In this document: one piece after another, positions 1 through 6,423 of the stretch
Position numbering within the stretch: the first letter of the stretch is position 1
Layout of the letters: the number at the start of each line of letters is the position of its first letter
Source: an uncultured Lachnospiraceae bacterium
GTDB taxonomy: Bacteria > Bacillota > Clostridia > Lachnospirales > Lachnospiraceae
Length of the DNA: 8,018 bases
Direction of reading: 5' to 3'
Assembly: GCA_946409475.1 (NCBI GenBank)
Contig: CAMJWQ010000153.1
Coordinates: 1-8,018 of the forward strand
Translations under genes and position numbers: made by a program
The notes under the pieces: generated by a model
Told to the model about the DNA's origin: nothing
Seen by the model: only the letters and a program-made list of their open reading frames with translations
The model's database searches: none

Positions 1-945
1 CTTCTGCGCTTTCAGTGCATTTCCCGCCAATTCTCCCTCTATGCCAAACATCCGGGAGCGCACACGGGAATATTTTCCTCTTTTAACCTGAAAGTTTCCC
101 GAATTGCGGATTGCCTCCAGCGGCGTCATTTTGCTTAACCTTCCTGCAGGTATCCATGCGGAAAAAAGAACCGTCAAAAACGCTGAAAGGAACGTAACGG
201 CAAACACAGCCGTATGATACTGAAAAATCGCCTGATGCCGCCCGGCTACATCCGCCGCAAAAAAATTGACTGCTTCAATGACCGCATAGCTGATTCCAAT
301 TCCCAAAACACCACCAAACAAGATCGGGATGAAACAGAGTCCCATTGCTTCCTGAAGCAAGCACGTTCGAATTTGTTTCGGAGTAGCACCAATACTGGAA
401 AAAATACCAAATTGGTGTACTCTTGAGTCCATGGATATTTCAAAAGAATTACGAATAATTAAAATCAGCGAAGCTGAGACCACAAGCAATATTGCCGCAT
501 AAAAAGGCAGCAATAACGGCGGTTCTTCATCCTGTGGGTCATTGATTAAATATCTGGACAACAGCAGAGAATGATACTGGACAGCCTCTTCTTTCAGTCC
601 CAGTTTTGCGATTATAAGCGGCATATCCTGATAAATGGTTCTGCTATTCCGAAAGTAAATATCAACTACGGATTCCCTATCGGATAAATCTTCATTTATA
701 ACAGCCTTTTCCACATTGGCAAACTGGCGTATTACGGACAGATCCTCCTCATTTAAGTCGCCGGTAATGCGCCCCTGCCAATCTCCCTCATCCAGCTTGA
801 TACGTTCCACTTCATAAGTCCAAAAATTAAAGAACAGACTGCACAGCAGGGATAAAAATAAAGTCGCAATCAAAGCTGCGGTCATAACGGAAATGCCGGC
901 AGCACGATTATTTTTTATATAGCTCTTAGAATAATCTTTCCACAT
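1..945 (-). CDS. FtsX/MacB-type ABC transporter permease, N-terminal half (3' end beyond window)
   Basis: This is the membrane subunit of an ABC transporter, probably acting on peptides, lipids or envelope-active antibiotics; the substrate cannot be read from the sequence. Starting at the ATG at 945, 315 codons stay open to the window edge. A short cytoplasmic tail is followed by TM1 (about residues 18-42), an extracytoplasmic segment of about 100 residues, TM2 (144-165), the FtsX-like stretch HQFGIFSSIGATPKQIR (177-193), TM3 (about 203-223) and TM4 (246-265). The typical end of an FtsX core, WIPAGRLSKMTPLEAIR, covers 264-280. The last visible residues, GIEGELAGNALKAQK, resemble the start of a second core, so the full protein is probably a two-core permease of several hundred more residues. 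A GGAGGT ribosome site (953-958) lies inside the last codons of the ATPase gene, whose stop is 5 bp upstream, so translation is probably coupled. Family call is firm; substrate is unknown. Confidence 0.88.
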   Translation of the reverse strand, partial: MWKDYSKSYIKNNRAAGISVMTAALIATLFLSLLCSLFFNFWTYEVERIKLDEGDWQGRITGDLNEEDLSVIRQFANVEKAVINEDLSDRESVVDIYFRNSRTIYQDMPLIIAKLGLKEEAVQYHSLLLSRYLINDPQDEEPPLLLPFYAAILLVVSASLILIIRNSFEISMDSRVHQFGIFSSIGATPKQIRTCLLQEAMGLCFIPILFGGVLGIGISYAVIEAVNFFAADVAGRHQAIFQYHTAVFAVTFLSAFLTVLFSAWIPAGRLSKMTPLEAIRNSGNFQVKRGKYSRVRSRMFGIEGELAGNALKAQK

Positions 946-950
946 ACCGC

Positions 951-1631
951 TTACCTCCGTTTCTGGTCGTCAATAATTTTGCCGTCCTCGATTGTCACAA
1001 TACGATATGCCCCCAAAGCAATCTTTTCATCATGGGTAATCAGTAATATGGTCTGCTTCAGATTTCGGTTAAACAGTTTGAGTAAGTCAATGATTTCTTT
1101 AGAATTTTTCTGGTCAAGATTTCCAGTTGGTTCATCAGCAAGCAAAATCGCCGGACGGCAAATCAGAGCCCTTGCAATCGCCACTCTCTGTTGCTGCCCG
1201 CCCGAAAGCTGACTTGGCAGCGCTTTCAATTTATCCTGAATGCCTAATGTGCGGATAATCGTTTCATAATGCTCCTGATTCGGTTTTCTCTTATCCAGAA
1301 GCATAGGCATCATAATATTCTTTTCTACCGTCAACGTGGGAATCAGATTATAAAACTGATAGATCAGTCCAACCTTTCTTCTTCTGAAAATAGCTGCGTT
1401 TGCAGCATTCAGAGTATTGATATCCACTCCATCGACAATGACGGAGCCTTTTGTCGGCTTATCAACGCTTCCTAAGATGTGCAGCAAAGTAGATTTCCCA
1501 GAACCGGATGCCCCGACAATCGCTACGAATTCCCCTCTTTCGACAGCAAAATCAATCCCATTTAATGCCGTCACCCGGCTTTCGCCTTTGCCAAATACTT
1601 TCTGTACTCCATTGCACTTTAAGATTTCCAT
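951..1631 (-). CDS. ABC transporter ATP-binding protein (MacB/LolD/BceA-like)
   Basis: This is the cytoplasmic ATPase that powers the permease encoded immediately downstream. The 226 residues are the normal length for this class, and every ATPase element is intact: Walker A GASGSGKST (40-48), Q-loop Gln92, signature LSGGQQQR (142-149), Walker B ILLADE (162-167) with catalytic Glu167, D-loop NLD (171-173) and switch His200 in LLITHD. The PTGNLD sequence after Walker B is typical of the MacB/LolD/FtsE group that pairs with FtsX-fold permeases. An AGGAGGT ribosome site (1636-1642) supports the start, though at only about 4-5 bases its spacing is short. The gene is separated from the kinase by 52 bp, the only real gap in this otherwise overlapping unit, and a hairpin sits there. 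The association with a two-component system suggests inducible export or detoxification (inference). Confidence 0.95.
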   Translation of the reverse strand: MEILKCNGVQKVFGKGESRVTALNGIDFAVERGEFVAIVGASGSGKSTLLHILGSVDKPTKGSVIVDGVDINTLNAANAAIFRRRKVGLIYQFYNLIPTLTVEKNIMMPMLLDKRKPNQEHYETIIRTLGIQDKLKALPSQLSGGQQQRVAIARALICRPAILLADEPTGNLDQKNSKEIIDLLKLFNRNLKQTILLITHDEKIALGAYRIVTIEDGKIIDDQKRR

Positions 1632-1640
1632 ACAGACCTC

Positions 1641-1666
1641 CTATGATTTCGTTTTTATCATCATAG
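1641..1666 (-). promoter_or_regulatory. Hairpin directly upstream of the ATPase ribosome site
   Basis: CTATGAT (1641-1647) and ATCATAG (1660-1666) form a perfect 7-bp inverted repeat with a 12-base loop, in the 52-bp gap between the kinase and ATPase genes. On the minus-strand transcript the 3' arm runs straight into the ATPase ribosome site (AGGAGGT, 1636-1642), sharing its first two bases. There is no U-tract, so it is not a classical terminator. It could protect the downstream mRNA from decay or adjust ATPase translation. The stem is AU-rich and thus weak. Confidence 0.4.
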
Positions 1667-1683
1667 CAAAGTAAAGTGACATC

Positions 1684-2862
1684 TCAGTGACTATAAAGGC
1701 GGATTTCAAAACAAGCTCCACCAGTCGGCAGGTTATTTGCGCTAAGTATGCCGTTCTGCATTTCAATAATTGCTTTTGCAAGGAAAAGTCCTATTCCTAT
1801 GCTGCCGTCTTTTGCAGTTTTGCCACGGTAGAACCTCTCAAACAAGTGAGGTATATCTTCTTTGGAAAACCCTGCTCCCTCATCCCAGATTCTTATTTGC
1901 ACATACAATGGATTCCTTTCACAGGAACAATGAACTGTTTTTCCTTTTGCACTATACTCCATACAGTTTTTCAACAAATTCATAATCGCCTCCATCGTCC
2001 AGTCTAAATCCACAGAAACCGTAACTTCATCCATCTCCGGAATATCAATAGAAACCCCTGCCCGCTCAAATAATTCCTGCAAATTATCTGCAGCCAGCAT
2101 AAGCAGTGTAAATACATCCACAGAAGTCCGCTTCAAAGAAAGTGTACCCGCATCAATCCGTGACAGTAACAGCAGTGCTTCTTCAAGATGTGTCAATCGC
2201 TTCAACTGCTTCTCCATCTGTGAAAGATATTCGGCAGAGGGTTTGTCCCTCATCATCTGAATAGACAGAGAAAGGGCCGTAAGCGGCGTTTTAAGCTGGT
2301 GAGCAATATTAGAAAGGTTATCTGCAAAATTATTTTTCGCATCTACTGCCGCATCTCTCGTTTGATACAAGGCAGTTACCGTTTTATATATTTCGTCCTG
2401 CAATTTTGAAAAATCATTCTCAGATTCTTCTAAAAGAATGCCCTGACTTCCTGTATTGATTTTCTCTAAATAGTTCGTCAGTATTCTTATCTGGGATGCC
2501 GGCTTTTTCTGCCAATACCAGAAAGCAAAGAGAAATAGCATACTACCTGCAAGAAAGCCAATTCCTGCAGCCAAAAAGATAATCTCTCCATCCTGGCCGA
2601 AATCAGAAGAACGATAACCGAATGCCCGCAGGAAATTTCTCCGATCTGACATTGCCATCAAATCTTTTTCTTTTATCAGTTCCAATATTGTCTGCTCTGC
2701 ATCCGGCTGCGCTTTTATCACTTCCCCGCAAAAAGAACCCAGCATCTCAAATTGTTTTTTTGCATAATAACCGTTCAAAAGAGCAGCAGTCAAAGAAGCA
2801 GCAACTAAGCTGATCGACAAGATAAGAAAAATGAACAGTCTTCTGTTCTTTTGCCCTGTCAT
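1684..2862 (-). CDS. Membrane sensor histidine kinase
   Basis: This is the sensor of a two-component pair: it autophosphorylates on histidine and passes phosphate to the regulator encoded just upstream. The 392 residues contain TM1 (about 9-30), an extracytoplasmic loop of roughly 63 residues (31-93), TM2 (94-117), a HAMP-like linker, the phospho-acceptor helix NIAHQLKTPL with His188, the N-box NLLKN (295-299), G1 DEGAG (327-331), an F-box around LFERFYRG (340-347) and G2 GIGL (356-359). All catalytic elements look intact. The loop is larger than that of intramembrane BceS-type kinases, so it may bind a ligand itself rather than sense only through the transporter (inference). The ATG overlaps the regulator's TGA as ATGA, and GGAGG at 2870-2874 lies 7 bases upstream, indicating coupled translation. 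The signal cannot be named. Confidence 0.94.
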   Translation of the reverse strand: MTGQKNRRLFIFLILSISLVAASLTAALLNGYYAKKQFEMLGSFCGEVIKAQPDAEQTILELIKEKDLMAMSDRRNFLRAFGYRSSDFGQDGEIIFLAAGIGFLAGSMLFLFAFWYWQKKPASQIRILTNYLEKINTGSQGILLEESENDFSKLQDEIYKTVTALYQTRDAAVDAKNNFADNLSNIAHQLKTPLTALSLSIQMMRDKPSAEYLSQMEKQLKRLTHLEEALLLLSRIDAGTLSLKRTSVDVFTLLMLAADNLQELFERAGVSIDIPEMDEVTVSVDLDWTMEAIMNLLKNCMEYSAKGKTVHCSCERNPLYVQIRIWDEGAGFSKEDIPHLFERFYRGKTAKDGSIGIGLFLAKAIIEMQNGILSANNLPTGGACFEIRLYSH

Positions 2863-3530
2863 ATTGTGTCCTCCATACGGTAACCAAAGCTTCTAATAGT
2901 TTTCAGATATATTGGCTGATCCAGCTTCTCTCTGAGCCGTTTCATTGTGACCGTCAATGTATTGTCATTTACGTAATTGCCGTTACTATCCCATATCTGC
3001 TCCAGCAATCGCCGCCTTGTGACCGTCTTACCTTTATTCTCCATTAAAAGCAGTAATAGCTGATACTCTGCCTGACTAACGCTTATTTCTTTTTCCTCAC
3101 AAAAAACCATCATCCTGCTTTTGTCAATCGTAATTGAACCACAGGAAAGATAATAATTTGATATATTCCCGGTTCTGCGAAGCAAAGCACAGATACGAGA
3201 ATACAAAACCTCTAATTCAAATGGCTTTGCCACATAATCATCCGCACCATTCCGAAAGCCACAAACAACATCCTGCGTATCATTCCTGACAGTCAAAAAG
3301 ATGATAGGAATTTCCGGCCACCCGGAGCGTATCCACCGGCAAAGAGCATCTCCGTCCCCATCCGGTATATTCCAGTCCAAAAGAACCAGCTCCGGCACAT
3401 AACGCTGTAACGCTTCTTTTGCCGCCTTAGCTGTTGTATATACAAAAACATTATAATTTCTCTGTTCCAGATATTCCTTTACAATTTGTGCAATGTTACC
3501 GTCATCTTCCACATAATAAATATCAATCAT
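2859..3530 (-). CDS. OmpR/PhoB-family response regulator
   Basis: This is the DNA-binding partner of the adjacent kinase. The 223-residue protein has a receiver domain (about 1-115) with acidic pocket Glu8/Asp9/Asp10, phospho-acceptor Asp52 in LVLLDWNIPDG, Thr80 and Lys102 in the KPF motif. A C-terminal winged helix (about 125-220) ends in the usual RSFGYRM. The open frame extends 32 codons upstream to 3626, but the extension does not look like receiver sequence. The ATG at 3528-3530 has GGAGG 6 bases upstream (3538-3542) and places MIDIYYVEDD at the expected beginning of the domain, so I chose it. This start overlaps the end of the MerR gene by 8 bp and the stop overlaps the kinase by 4 bp. 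Likely targets are its own operon and the ATPase/permease genes (inference). Confidence 0.95.
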   Translation of the reverse strand: MIDIYYVEDDGNIAQIVKEYLEQRNYNVFVYTTAKAAKEALQRYVPELVLLDWNIPDGDGDALCRWIRSGWPEIPIIFLTVRNDTQDVVCGFRNGADDYVAKPFELEVLYSRICALLRRTGNISNYYLSCGSITIDKSRMMVFCEEKEISVSQAEYQLLLLLMENKGKTVTRRRLLEQIWDSNGNYVNDNTLTVTMKRLREKLDQPIYLKTIRSFGYRMEDTI

Positions 3531-3912
3531 CGCCGCCCTCCAATTTGGAATGCTTTCTGCCATATTCCGTTTTGTAATAGCTGATTTTATCATCAAGATT
3601 TGTAAGATGTTCCTGCATAGCGTCAATTTCTTTTTTTAGAATACCCCGGTGCTTTATCAGCATTTCCATCCGTTCTTCCAAAGTGCTGTCACCTTGTGCC
3701 CTAAGCTGAGCGTATTTTTGTATTTTCTTAATGGGCATTCCCGTATCCTTCAAACGTTTGATGAACTGTATCCATGTTATATCATTGTCGGAATATAGAC
3801 GTCTGCCGTTTCTCTTTCTTTCCGGAATGATTAAACCTTCTTTCTCATAATACCGCAATGTATAGATACTAATTCCGGTAATTAATGAAAATTCACCGAT
3901 AGCATATCCCAT
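3523..3912 (-). CDS. MerR-family transcriptional regulator without cysteines
   Basis: This 129-residue regulator of the MerR family has an N-terminal winged helix-turn-helix (about 3-70) with the hallmark TLRYYEKEGLI (18-28) and wing NGRRLYS. A charged, probably coiled-coil dimer helix follows (about 77-115), then a short polar tail. MerR proteins bind between over-spaced -35 and -10 elements and twist the DNA to activate. No cysteine occurs anywhere, so it cannot use the Cys ligands or redox thiols of CueR, ZntR, NmlR or AdhR; the effector is unknown. The AGGAGG at 3920-3925, 7 bases upstream, sets the start. It is the first gene of the minus-strand unit and overlaps the response-regulator start by 8 bp, which is unusual. 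The divergent MerR-type promoter at 3990-4020 is its obvious candidate target. I found no convincing promoter for the gene itself (TAAAAT at 3943-3948 is a weak -10 candidate). Confidence 0.93.
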   Translation of the reverse strand: MGYAIGEFSLITGISIYTLRYYEKEGLIIPERKRNGRRLYSDNDITWIQFIKRLKDTGMPIKKIQKYAQLRAQGDSTLEERMEMLIKHRGILKKEIDAMQEHLTNLDDKISYYKTEYGRKHSKLEGGDD

Positions 3913-3989
3913 AAAAATTCCTCCTAAAATTCTTCCTACAAGATTTTACTGATTCTTCCGGATTATTCCAGATTCTTGCCAAACAATAC

Positions 3990-4020
3990 TTGACCTGGAG
4001 TTAACTCTATATTGTATGCT
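3990..4020 (+). promoter_or_regulatory. MerR-type promoter with 19-bp spacer and central palindrome
   Basis: TTGACC (3990-3995) and TATGCT (4015-4020) are separated by 19 bp, the long spacing typical of MerR-activated promoters. Within the spacer GAGTTAACTC (3998-4007) is a perfect 10-bp palindrome, partly extended by T3996/A4009. It points right, toward the broken dehydrogenase gene, and lies about 78 bp upstream of the divergent MerR start. Regulation by that MerR protein is an inference from position and architecture. Confidence 0.7.
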
Positions 4021-4052
4021 TTAATCATACTAATTCATAGGAGGTTTTGCAA

Positions 4053-4527
4053 GTGTGTAGCAGTAAGAAATTTACATTAATTACAGGGGCCAGCTCCGGC
4101 AAAAGCTTTTGCCGGTCGTGGTAAAAACCTGATTATCGTGGCCCGGCGCAAGGAGCGGTTGGAAAATTTGAAGAGAGAGGTCTTAGAGCTCAATCCGACA
4201 CTGGAGGTAATCGAAAAAAAATGTGACCTGTCCGTGCCGCAAAATGTTTATCAGCTTTACAATGACCTAAAAGGTTATCGGATTGAAACCTTAATTAACA
4301 ATGCCGGATTTGGTAATTACAGCAGCGTGGCCCGGCAGGATTTGAATAAAATTGAAACCATGCTGCGGCTAAATGTTGAAGCGTTAACAATTTTATCTTC
4401 ACTCTATGTCCGAGATTACAAAGACACAGACGGGACACAGCTTATCAATATCTCGTCCAGAGGCGGCTACGCAAACGGAGAGCGTTGGCAAAGTGCCGCC
4501 GCTCCCCATTTTTATCAGATTCTTTAA
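4053..4527 (+). pseudogene. Broken short-chain dehydrogenase/reductase (SDR)
   Basis: This is the remnant of an NAD(P)-dependent SDR oxidoreductase. A GTG at 4053 with AGGAGGT 7 bases upstream (4039-4045) starts MCSSKKFTLITGASSG, the Rossmann cofactor loop, but the frame hits TAA at 4122-4124. SDR sequence resumes in another frame from about 4102 (KAFAGRGKNLIIVARR) and runs to TAA at 4525. At least 5 bp are missing at the junction, and the usual helix length suggests about 17. The second part keeps NNAGFG and LINISSRGG, including the catalytic Ser, but from about 4474 the sequence becomes ANGERWQSAAAPHFYQIL, unlike an SDR. The YxxxK catalytic pair and the C-terminal half are therefore absent. 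An intact homologue would have about 250 residues. It stands under a MerR-type promoter, so it may still be transcribed, but it cannot encode an active enzyme. A translated fragment from GTG 4138 (129 codons) is possible but unlikely to matter. Confidence 0.85.
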
Positions 4528-4533
4528 TTCTCC

Positions 4534-4550
4534 GGCTTTTTCCAGCCTTT
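4534..4550. terminator. Weak hairpin between convergent genes (possible terminator)
   Basis: GGCT (4534-4537) and AGCC (4544-4547) could form a 4-bp stem with a 6-base loop, followed on the plus strand by TTTAATTAATTA. It lies in the 25 bp between the SDR remnant and the end of the convergent dapF-like gene, where a terminator would be expected. The stem is short and the T-run interrupted, so the call is tentative. Confidence 0.25.
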
Positions 4551-4552
4551 AA

Positions 4553-5404
4553 TTAATTATAAATTTCTAAAAAATCATCCGCCAGGGTAAAATACCCGAT
4601 ATATCCAACTTCTCCCGTCATATAGATACTATTATCCGGTAAAATCTCGACCTTTAATTCTCCTCCCGGCATATGCACGGTTACCTTGCTGTCGGTCAAT
4701 CCCATTTTATATGCTGCCGCCGCCGCTGCACAGCCACTGGTACCCGAGGCTAAGGTATAGCCTGCTCCTCTCTCATAAATTTCTATTTGCAGGTTTTGTC
4801 TGTCCATTACTTTCAGTAACTGCATATTAATCCTATTGGGAAAATATTTGGAATTTTCCACATAAGGCCCCAGCTCTGTTGCTTTTTCCCTGGTAACCTC
4901 CTCCATCATTATGACGCAATGCGGATTTCCGACAGAAACACAGGTTGTGTTATAAAAATAATCGCGAAACATAACCGGCTGATTGATGATTTCTCTTTTA
5001 TCCCCTATAACAGGAATTTCATTGCTCATGAAGGTAGCTTTACCCATCAATACCTTTATCATGGTTCCCTTTTTTTCCAAAAATTCAATTTCCACATCAC
5101 CTCCAAGAGTGGACAGCACGAATTTTTGTCCGTCTACATATCCCTTATCCAATAAGTACTTTGCAAATATACGTACACCATTACCGGATTTTTCAGCCTC
5201 ACTGCCGTCGGGATTGTAAATTTTAAGGCTGATTTTATTTTCTTCCAATATTGGACCGTATAATATACCGTCTGATCCTATTCCAAAATTACGGTTACAG
5301 ATTTTAATAATAGCATCCTTCCCTAAATTCTTTTTATTTTTATTAGGATCATAAATTAAATAATCATTACCCAGTCCCTGATATTTTTGCAGCATCAAAC
5401 TCAT
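4553..5404 (-). CDS. DapF-fold amino-acid racemase/epimerase with Ser/Ser in place of catalytic Cys/Cys
   Basis: This is a 283-residue, PLP-independent member of the diaminopimelate epimerase fold, with two mirrored halves. Family motifs are clear: GLGNDYL (10-16), the RNFGIGSDG region (38-46), NPDGSEAEKSGNG (64-76), SVGNPHC (157-163) and ERGAGYTLASGTSGCA (211-226). Canonical DapF uses two cysteines as opposed acid/base residues, in EMCGNG-like and ACGTG-like motifs; here both positions are serine (Ser73 and Ser220). In addition, the usual Glu of ERGAGET is Tyr216. Related enzymes in this fold act on histidine and other amino acids, and Ser serves as one catalytic residue in some proline-racemase-superfamily enzymes. 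I therefore infer a different or broader substrate, and would not label it lysine/peptidoglycan dapF. The AGGAGG at 5413-5418 is 8 bases before the chosen ATG; Met4 is an alternative. It is divergent from an AraC regulator that may control it. Confidence 0.85.
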   Translation of the reverse strand: MSLMLQKYQGLGNDYLIYDPNKNKKNLGKDAIIKICNRNFGIGSDGILYGPILEENKISLKIYNPDGSEAEKSGNGVRIFAKYLLDKGYVDGQKFVLSTLGGDVEIEFLEKKGTMIKVLMGKATFMSNEIPVIGDKREIINQPVMFRDYFYNTTCVSVGNPHCVIMMEEVTREKATELGPYVENSKYFPNRINMQLLKVMDRQNLQIEIYERGAGYTLASGTSGCAAAAAAYKMGLTDSKVTVHMPGGELKVEILPDNSIYMTGEVGYIGYFTLADDFLEIYN

Positions 5405-5448
5405 ATGGAATTCCTCCTAAAATTCTTGATTTAATACCTTATATTTCT

Positions 5449-5454
5449 ATTATA
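5449..5454 (-). promoter_or_regulatory. Candidate -10 box of the DapF-like gene
   Basis: On the minus strand TATAAT occupies 5454-5449, about 45 bp before the DapF-like ATG. At 17 bp upstream the sequence (GTATGG, 5477-5472) is a poor -35, which would fit a promoter needing an activator such as the divergent AraC protein. The region is AT-rich enough that a chance match is possible. Confidence 0.4.
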
Positions 5455-5470
5455 TATAATTTTTAACACT

Positions 5471-5490
5471 ACCATACCGTTATAAATGGT
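5471..5490. promoter_or_regulatory. ACCAT-N10-ATGGT inverted repeat in divergent promoter region
   Basis: ACCAT (5471-5475) and ATGGT (5486-5490) are inverted 5-bp half-sites 10 bp apart. They lie where the -35 of the DapF-like gene should be and touch the -35 of the AraC promoter. It could be a shared operator, though AraC-family proteins more often use direct repeats and the half-sites are short. Confidence 0.25.
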
Positions 5491-5518
5491 TGATATATTG
5501 CAAAAAGTGCTATATAAT
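5490..5518 (+). promoter_or_regulatory. Sigma-A-type promoter of the AraC regulator gene
   Basis: TTGATA (5490-5495) and TATAAT (5513-5518) are separated by the ideal 17 bp, a near-consensus vegetative promoter. The predicted transcript starts near 5525, giving a leader of about 50 bases before the AraC ATG at 5578. Confidence 0.75.
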
Positions 5519-5577
5519 AAATTCACTGAAACTGAAATTGGAAATTGGTATTTACAAGAAAAGGAAAGAAACAATAC

Positions 5578-6423
5578 ATGAATACTACTATAAACGGAAT
5601 TCAAAGAGGCTACTTACATCAAAATTTTCGCCTGTTTCATATCAAGGACCAGATAAGCCGTGAATTTGAATATCATTATCATAATTTTAATAAAATCATT
5701 ATTTTTTTATCAGGTAATGTAACCTATATTGTTGAAGGAAAAGCCTACTTCCTAAAACCCTGGGATATACTGTTAGTCAATAATCATGATGTACATAAGC
5801 CTATCATAGATTCCGGCAGTGTTTATGAAAGAATCATTATCTGGATACAGCCTGCCCTGTTGAAAGAAGCGGAAAACGAAAACCGAAAGGATGATATTTC
5901 TTTCTGTTTTCAAAAAGCCAGTGAAAGGAGTTTTAATCTGGTAAGACTTGAACCGGAATTACAGAATCATATGCATTACCTGATTGGTGAGCTGGAAAAT
6001 TCCCTGCAATCAGAGGATTTTGGTGCGGAGCTGCTAAGTAATTCCTTATTTACGGAATTCATGGTCTATCTTAACCGCATTTTTTTAGGCAGTACTTATA
6101 AAGAAACAAAAAAGAATCTTCAATATGACAAACAAATCGAAGAGGTTCTTAAATACATTAACCTGAACCTGGCAGAGGATTTGTCCATTGCCACTTTATC
6201 AGCAAAATTCTTTATGAATAAGTATTATTTTATGCATAAATTTAAAAAAGAAACAGGATATACCATTCATCAGTATATCCTGCAAAAACGTTTACTTTAT
6301 GCCGACTCCCTTATTCAGAGAGGAGACCCCGTAATTAAATCCGGTCTAACGAGCGGTTTTTCAGACTATTCCGCTTTTTTAAGGGCTTACAAAAAAATGT
6401 TTCATAGAACGCCCAGTAAATAA
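5578..6423 (+). CDS. AraC-family transcriptional regulator with N-terminal cupin
   Basis: This 281-residue regulator has an AraC-type ligand-binding/dimer domain at the N-terminus (cupin-like, about 15-110, with EFEYHYHNFNKIIIFLSG at 29-46 and FLKPWDILLVNNHDVHKP at 58-75). A double helix-turn-helix DNA-binding domain occupies about 182-281. Its first part reads VLKYINLNLAEDLSIATLS, and its last contains the hallmark GFSDYSAFLRAYKKMF followed by RTPSK. The protein stops right after TPSK, a few residues earlier than many relatives. The open frame reaches upstream to a TTG at 5545, but the ATG at 5578 has AAGGAAAG 9 bases before it (5561-5568) and gives the expected N-terminus. Cupin-type AraC proteins usually activate an adjacent metabolic gene in response to a small ligand; the divergent DapF-like gene is the nearest candidate (inference). 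A near-consensus promoter at 5490-5518 suggests steady expression. Confidence 0.92.
   Translation: MNTTINGIQRGYLHQNFRLFHIKDQISREFEYHYHNFNKIIIFLSGNVTYIVEGKAYFLKPWDILLVNNHDVHKPIIDSGSVYERIIIWIQPALLKEAENENRKDDISFCFQKASERSFNLVRLEPELQNHMHYLIGELENSLQSEDFGAELLSNSLFTEFMVYLNRIFLGSTYKETKKNLQYDKQIEEVLKYINLNLAEDLSIATLSAKFFMNKYYFMHKFKKETGYTIHQYILQKRLLYADSLIQRGDPVIKSGLTSGFSDYSAFLRAYKKMFHRTPSK

Noticed and set aside
214..443. Short open frames on both strands within the permease region
   Set aside because: They are shadows of the permease frame, which is open from 945 to the edge and carries clear FtsX motifs.
3531..3626. 32-codon N-terminal extension of the response regulator
   Set aside because: It overlaps the MerR coding sequence, does not resemble receiver-domain sequence, and the ATG at 3530 has a good ribosome site and the canonical domain start.
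4553..5404. Annotation as standard lysine-pathway dapF
   Set aside because: Both catalytic cysteines and the neighbouring Glu are substituted, so the canonical function is not supported by the sequence.
5545..5577. TTG start giving an 11-residue longer AraC protein
   Set aside because: Rare start codon without a convincing ribosome site; the ATG at 5578 is better supported.
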